Positions 13,591 through 16,579 of a stretch of DNA of 16,579 nucleotides are shown here, in pieces (position 1 is the first letter of the stretch; every line of letters starts with the position of its first letter). This stretch comes from an uncultured Rhodoplanes sp. (GTDB taxonomy: Bacteria; Pseudomonadota; Alphaproteobacteria; Rhizobiales; Xanthobacteraceae). Where the stretch lies: contig CAKZHN010000516.1 of assembly GCA_936924235.1 (NCBI GenBank), positions 1 to 16,579 of the forward strand, given 5' to 3'. The position numbers and the translations under genes are program-made. Under the pieces are notes generated by a model. It was given only the letters and a program-made list of their open reading frames with translations. It did not search any database and was not told the origin of the DNA.

Positions 13591-14565
13591 TCACTCCGCC
13601 TTGATGTTGGCCTCGCGAATGACCTTGCCCCAACGCTCGGTGTCCTCGACCAGGAACCTGGCAAAGTCGGCGGCCGAGCCTCCGAACGGCGAGGCGCCGA
13701 TATCTGCGATGCGCGCCTTGACGGCGGGATCGGCCAGAATGGCGTTTAGCTCCTTGTTGAGGCGCTCGACGATCTCGGCCGGCGTGTCCTTCGGCGCGAC
13801 GATGCCGTACCAGTTGCTCGCCGCATAGCCCGGCACGAATTCGTTGATCGCCGGCACGTCAGGCATCACGTCGAGCCGCGCTGCGGTCGTCACGCCGAGC
13901 GGACGCAGCTTGCCGGATCGGACCTGCTGGATCGCCGACGGCACCGAGTCGAACATCACCTGGATGCGGCCGCTGATCAGGTCCGGCATCGCCGGGCCCG
14001 CGCCGCGATAGTGCACCATGACCATGTCGGTGCCGGTCATGATCTTGAACAACTCGCCATAGATATGCGGCACGGTGCCCGGGCCCGCCGACGACATGTT
14101 GATCTTGCCGGGATTGGCCTTGGCATAGGCGATGAAGTCCGGGATGGTCGCCGGCATCGCCGGGTTCACCAGCATGACGCCCGGCGACCGCATCAGGCTC
14201 CCGACCGGCGTGGTGTCGCGGATGAAGTTGAAATTCATCTTCTCGTAGAGCGTCGCGTTGATCGCGTTCGACACCATCGAGAACATCAGCGTGTAGCCGT
14301 CGGCCGGCGAACGGATCATCGCCTCGGTCGCGATGTTGGTCGCGGCCCCCGGCCGGTTCTCGACGATGACCTGCTGGCCGAGCCGCTGCGTCAGCCATTC
14401 CGCGGTCAATCGCGCGGCGATGTCGGCCGGGCCGCCAGCCGGGAAGCCGACGAACAGGTGCACGGGCTTCGTCGGATAACTGTCCGCGACAGCGATGCGC
14501 GGGGCTGCGAGCAGAACCGCGGCGCCTGCGGCGCGTTGCAGAAACTGACGGCGGTGAATGGCCAT
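13591..14565 (-). CDS. Bug/TctC-family solute-binding protein
   Basis: A 324-residue canonical tricarboxylate-type binding protein. The start at 14565 is preferred to an ATG 20 codons upstream because a GGGAGGA ribosome site sits six bases before it and the N-terminus then becomes MAIHRRQFLQRAAGAAVLLAAP, a twin-arginine-like signal cleaved near AVA/DS. The mature part opens YPTKPVHLFVGFPAGGPADIAARL with the ligand loop PAGGPAD, then VIVENRPGAATNIATE and DGYTLMF, all family hallmarks. YGIVAPKDTPAEIVERLNKEL is the usual C-terminal domain segment. It binds a carboxylate in the periplasm; the ligand is unknown. It lies four bases upstream of the MmgE/PrpD gene and shares its transcript. No TctA/TctB genes accompany it. 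Confidence 0.9.
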   Translation of the reverse strand: MAIHRRQFLQRAAGAAVLLAAPRIAVADSYPTKPVHLFVGFPAGGPADIAARLTAEWLTQRLGQQVIVENRPGAATNIATEAMIRSPADGYTLMFSMVSNAINATLYEKMNFNFIRDTTPVGSLMRSPGVMLVNPAMPATIPDFIAYAKANPGKINMSSAGPGTVPHIYGELFKIMTGTDMVMVHYRGAGPAMPDLISGRIQVMFDSVPSAIQQVRSGKLRPLGVTTAARLDVMPDVPAINEFVPGYAASNWYGIVAPKDTPAEIVERLNKELNAILADPAVKARIADIGASPFGGSAADFARFLVEDTERWGKVIREANIKAE

Positions 14566-14664
14566 GGCGGTCCTCCCGAACCCGCCCAGGCGTCGTGTGA
14601 ATGCGCCCGGTGCAGGAAGATGCAACGCTACAGGAGCGGCGGTGCAGCCGGAAGGGCCCGCAGA

Positions 14665-15792
14665 TCAGGCGCCGGAACTCGACCGCGCCGCAGCGGCACG
14701 GTCCGCCCAGCGACCGTATTCGCGTGACAGGACGTTCCTGGTCCAGCGCTGCGCCGGCCGCTCGAACCAGGCCCAGACAGCAAGCGACAACATGGCCACG
14801 ACGGCGATGACAGCCGCCACAGCGACCGGCGCGTGCGGCGCGATGCCGAAGTGCTCCAGCAGCGTGTAGCCGAGCTGCTGGTGCAGCAGATAGAGCGGAT
14901 AGGTCATGCCGCCGATCGCGAGCGTGATCCGCCCCGGTACGGGAAAGCGCTTCAGGCCGACGCAGACGCGGATCACGATGATCGAAAGCAGGCAGATCGC
15001 GCTCACGATTGCCACGCTGAAGGGTTCGCCGGAATGCGCGCGCAGCCAGGCGAGGCTGTGGTCGGCCTGGTAGATCGCGGTCATTGCGGCGAGCGCCAGG
15101 AGGCACTGCACCGCGCGGTCGCGGCGGCCGCATTGCAGCTGATAGATCAGGAGTCCGGTGGCGAAGAAGCCGCTGTAGTCGGCGAGAAAGATCTTGCAGA
15201 AGAACTGGGCGTCGATGGTCATCTCGTTCAACAGCGACAGAACGAGCCAGACGCCGACGATCAGGTCGTTCCGGCGCGGGAACAGACCGAGCCGAATGAA
15301 CAACGTCGCCCAGCCGTAGAAGATCACCTCGATCACCAGCGACCAGTAGGCGCTGTCGATGTAGTCGTGCCCGAGCTCAGGCGCTGCGATGAACAGGTTC
15401 GCCACCCAGGTGGCGAGGCTGGTTCGAAAGTGCGGCGCGCCGAACGCGACGACGGCCACGAAGGTCAGCGTCATGCACAGCAGGAATGTCGGATAGATGC
15501 GCGAGAAGCGTGCGATGGCGAAGGCCGCGGCGCTGCGCCCCTCCGCCGAATAGGCGATGACGTAGCCGCTGATGATGAAGAACACCGGCACGCCGAGAAA
15601 CCCGTAGCGCGCCCATGACGCAAGCTCGGGCACGGCGACATGTGCGCCCTGGTAACCGTTAGGTCCGCGGAAACCATAGTGGAATGCGACGACGCCCAAC
15701 ACCGCCATCAAACGGAGCACATCCAGGCCCTGCAGACGCTGTTCGGGCGCGTTGGGTGACGGCGCGACGGTCATCGCGTCAACATGACGCAT
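14665..15792 (-). CDS. Acyltransferase family 3 membrane protein (OafA/YrhL-like)
   Basis: A 375-residue integral membrane protein of the acyltransferase 3 family, which moves acyl groups (often acetyl) onto sugars of lipopolysaccharide, exopolysaccharide or Nod-factor-like molecules. The signature is near the N-terminus: LQGLDVLRLMAVLGVVAFH, giving Asp24, Arg27 and the catalytic-type His38. YGFLGVPVFFIISGYVIAYS (63-82) is the conserved second-helix motif, and RFSRIYPTFLL the following cytoplasmic loop and helix. About ten hydrophobic segments can be counted. There is no fused SGNH domain, so it is the short form. Starts at 15792 and at the seventh codon (15774) are both possible, and neither has a ribosome site. 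It points the same way as the Bug/PrpD pair but has no evident functional link to it. Confidence 0.85.
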   Translation of the reverse strand: MRHVDAMTVAPSPNAPEQRLQGLDVLRLMAVLGVVAFHYGFRGPNGYQGAHVAVPELASWARYGFLGVPVFFIISGYVIAYSAEGRSAAAFAIARFSRIYPTFLLCMTLTFVAVVAFGAPHFRTSLATWVANLFIAAPELGHDYIDSAYWSLVIEVIFYGWATLFIRLGLFPRRNDLIVGVWLVLSLLNEMTIDAQFFCKIFLADYSGFFATGLLIYQLQCGRRDRAVQCLLALAAMTAIYQADHSLAWLRAHSGEPFSVAIVSAICLLSIIVIRVCVGLKRFPVPGRITLAIGGMTYPLYLLHQQLGYTLLEHFGIAPHAPVAVAAVIAVVAMLSLAVWAWFERPAQRWTRNVLSREYGRWADRAAAARSSSGA

Positions 15793-15861
15793 CGGCGTGA
15801 AGATGGCTTAAACACCGGTGCAGACTCGAACGCTCGATGACAACTTGTTGATCGAGGCATG

Positions 15862-15896
15862 GGCCGGAGGGGACCGCTTCGATCGCTCGTCCGGCC
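15862..15896. repeat. Inverted repeat between the zinc-ribbon gene and the acyltransferase gene
   Basis: GGCCGGA (15862-15868) and TCCGGCC (15890-15896) form a perfect 7-bp stem around 21 nt, just past the stop of the zinc-ribbon gene. It could terminate the minus-strand micro-operon, but there is no U-tract. Confidence 0.3.
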
Positions 15897-15905
15897 AGCG
15901 AGGGT

Positions 15906-16070
15906 CTAGCCCTTCTTAAATTTGAACTTTGCGACGTGGGCGCACGCTTCGCAAACGAAGGTGTGCTGCATCATGTCGGGCTCGGCCGGAAGCGGCTCGA
16001 TCATGGTGATCTTCATGACGCCGTTGCACGCCGGGCATTTCGCCGTCGCGTCGGTCTTCCGGAGAGTCAC
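15906..16070 (-). CDS. Small zinc-ribbon protein, 54 residues
   Basis: A tiny protein with two CxxC knuckles: Cys12-Pro-Ala-Cys15 and Cys40-Glu-Ala-Cys43, 24 residues apart, the layout of a zinc ribbon. Between them is MKITMIEPLPAEPDMMQHTF, and the C-terminus is very basic (KFKFKKG). It begins at GTG 16070, the start that puts the first knuckle a few residues in. No strong ribosome site precedes it, but the GTG overlaps the upstream mini-gene's TGA by four bases (GTGA), which explains translation by coupling. Sequence quality (paired cysteines, no gaps in reading) argues for a real gene. The role is unknown; small zinc ribbons often bind nucleic acid or a partner protein. Confidence 0.7.
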   Translation of the reverse strand: MTLRKTDATAKCPACNGVMKITMIEPLPAEPDMMQHTFVCEACAHVAKFKFKKG

Positions 16071-16186
16071 TTGAGATATTCGAGCCAGCGCTGCTGACGT
16101 TGATAGGCTTCGTGCCGCCGCATCAGGAGCTGATTGTGTTCGGTATCGAGAAAGTAGCTGAGAACGGCCTGCACAAGCTTCAGCAT
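16067..16186 (-). CDS. Mini-protein, 39 residues, coupled to the zinc-ribbon gene
   Basis: A short ORF starting ATG at 16186 and ending TGA at 16067-16069, overlapping the zinc-ribbon start. The product begins MLKLVQAVLSYFLDTEHNQ, continues LLMRRHEAYQRQQRWLEYLK, and looks like a single amphipathic helix followed by a charged, Gln/Arg-rich helix. A GGGG run sits about nine bases before the ATG as a weak ribosome site. The reading frame stays open upstream to 16369, so a longer form is conceivable, but that part overlaps the structured-RNA candidate and looks non-protein-like. I recognise no family. The GTGA overlap and helical composition are the evidence for a real gene. Confidence 0.5.
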   Translation of the reverse strand: MLKLVQAVLSYFLDTEHNQLLMRRHEAYQRQQRWLEYLK

Positions 16187-16251
16187 GAACACCCCGGCTT
16201 CGTGAACGCGTCCAACAACCGGCGCGGGGCGAATTCGTTCCGAATAACCGA

Positions 16252-16483
16252 GGGTGCGGCGGGTGTTGTGGCGGGATACCGCCGACCTCCTCCGGGGAGG
16301 TGCGAAGAGGCCAAAGCCGAGGAAAGAGTGCGGAGCCGCAGTGGCCGTCGGAGTTGTGATCCCGGGAACCTACAGAAGTAGGTGGGCGCCATATGACCCG
16401 GTCCAGGGACCAGGCCAGGGACAGCTCCCTTCAGGATCGTAAGGCCCCGGGGAATTTACCCCAAACGCACCCCGCAGCCCCGC
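16252..16483 (+). ncRNA. Candidate structured RNA, unidentified
   Basis: At least six short perfect hairpins follow one another: GGCGG-gata-CCGCC (16270-16283), ACCTCC/GGAGGT (16285-16301), TGCG-gagc-CGCA (16329-16340), ACCTAC-agaa-GTAGGT (16368-16383), AGGGA-cagc-TCCCT (16417-16430) and GGGG/CCCC (16449-16462). The flanks, GGGTGCGGCGGGTGTTG at 16252-16268 and CAAACGCACCCCGCAGCCC at about 16462-16480, can pair with small bulges to close the whole. Unpaired parts on the plus strand are A-rich (gcgaagag, ccaaag, ggaaagag), typical of the sense strand of a folded RNA. I find no RNase P, tmRNA, SRP or riboswitch core motif. Long ORFs here are weak. It is a strong candidate RNA gene without an assigned family. 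Confidence 0.45.
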
Positions 16484-16507
16484 GACGCCAATGTAGTGGT
16501 TCGGACG

Positions 16508-16530
16508 GCGCACCGCAAAGTGCGGCGCGC
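16508..16530. terminator. Strong hairpin, possibly a bidirectional terminator
   Basis: GCGC-A-CCGCA, loop AAG, TGCGG-C-GCGC: nine pairs with one A/C mismatch. It lies between the structured-RNA candidate (plus) and the probable end of a minus-strand gene, where convergent transcripts would stop. The plus strand continues AAAA rather than T, so U-tracts are lacking or poor in both directions. Confidence 0.45.
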
Positions 16531-16534
16531 AAAA

Positions 16535-16579
16535 TCATTCAGCCTGATCGTCAGCCTTGCGCCGGGCCGTCGCTGGGCG
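16535..16579 (-). CDS. Probable 3' end of a minus-strand gene
   Basis: Fourteen codons in an open minus-strand frame, reading RPATARRKADDQAE and ending TGA at 16535-16537, then a strong hairpin five bases on. The charged, Ala-rich tail and the terminator-like hairpin just beyond suggest a true C-terminus. The fragment is too short to name. Confidence 0.3.
   Translation of the reverse strand, partial: RPATARRKADDQAE

Noticed and set aside
16180..16392. A 70-codon minus-strand frame and overlapping plus-strand frames at 16100-16381 and 16254-16442
   Set aside because: They overlap the hairpin array, have low-quality composition and no motif; a structured RNA explains the region better.
16270..16420. 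RNase P RNA, because of GAGGAAAG at 16319-16326
   Set aside because: The rest of conserved region I (GUCCGGGCU) and region V (ACAGAA...GGCUUA) are missing, and the unit is too short.
16252..16483. tmRNA, SRP RNA or a cobalamin riboswitch
   Set aside because: No tag-peptide frame or tRNA-like T arm, no GGAAGGAAGC/GGCAGCA SRP loop, and no cobalamin box with its partner elements.
1..16579. CRISPR array, tRNA or rRNA genes, prophage or toxin-antitoxin modules
   Set aside because: No spaced direct repeats, tRNA cloverleaf, rRNA core sequence or phage/toxin-like proteins were found by reading both strands.

Overview
The window is GC-rich and densely coded. Its gene families and style point to an alphaproteobacterium of the Hyphomicrobiales, most like Bradyrhizobium or Rhodopseudomonas relatives: tricarboxylate-type (Bug/TctC) solute-binding proteins, a TRAP transporter, a Tat-signalled MmgE/PrpD protein, a BTLCP protease-like protein, and the interspersed 'ctgggtccc...gggacccag' palindrome. 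The placement is inferred from these features; no rRNA or other taxonomic marker is present.

Layout. 1-200: 3' end of an aquaporin-family gene, convergent with a small methyltransferase (205-858, minus). 859-1182: no gene; holds an 18-bp palindrome and a degenerate tandem repeat that may be an insertion-sequence relic. 1183-1860 (minus): ModA-like binding protein without a signal peptide. 2004-3184 (plus): two exported proteins, a cupin and a carboxymuconolactone-decarboxylase-like protein. 3445-7536 (plus): a compact operon with the three subunits of a TRAP uptake system (DctP, DctQ, DctM) and a MetE/epoxyalkane-transferase-like zinc enzyme. 7533-8003 (minus): a BTLCP transglutaminase-fold protein whose stop codon overlaps the preceding stop in a shared CTAG. 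8115-12096 (plus): a tight operon of LeuC-like, LeuD-like, isocitrate-lyase/PEP-mutase-like and TctC-like genes. 12117-14565 (minus): a second TctC-like protein followed by an MmgE/PrpD protein, both with twin-arginine-type signals. 14665-15792 (minus): a membrane acyltransferase. 15906-16186 (minus): two tiny overlapping genes, one a zinc ribbon. 16252-16483: a run of perfect hairpins closed by a long-range helix, probably an unidentified structured RNA. 16535-16579: probable 3' end of a minus-strand gene.

How the parts may work together. Most of the window looks like an accessory organic-acid catabolic region: high-affinity binding proteins and one complete TRAP importer, beside hydratase/dehydratase and C-C lyase families. 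The LeuC/LeuD/lyase trio has the composition of the dimethylmaleate hydratase plus 2,3-dimethylmalate lyase pair known from anaerobic nicotinate fermentation. All three proteins depart from canonical motifs of leucine-biosynthesis isomerases or methylisocitrate lyases, so a different branched dicarboxylate is likely. No dedicated transcription regulator gene is visible. The best leads are this divergent hydratase-lyase operon, the MetE-like enzyme tied to the TRAP importer, and the structured RNA with its neighbouring micro-operon.
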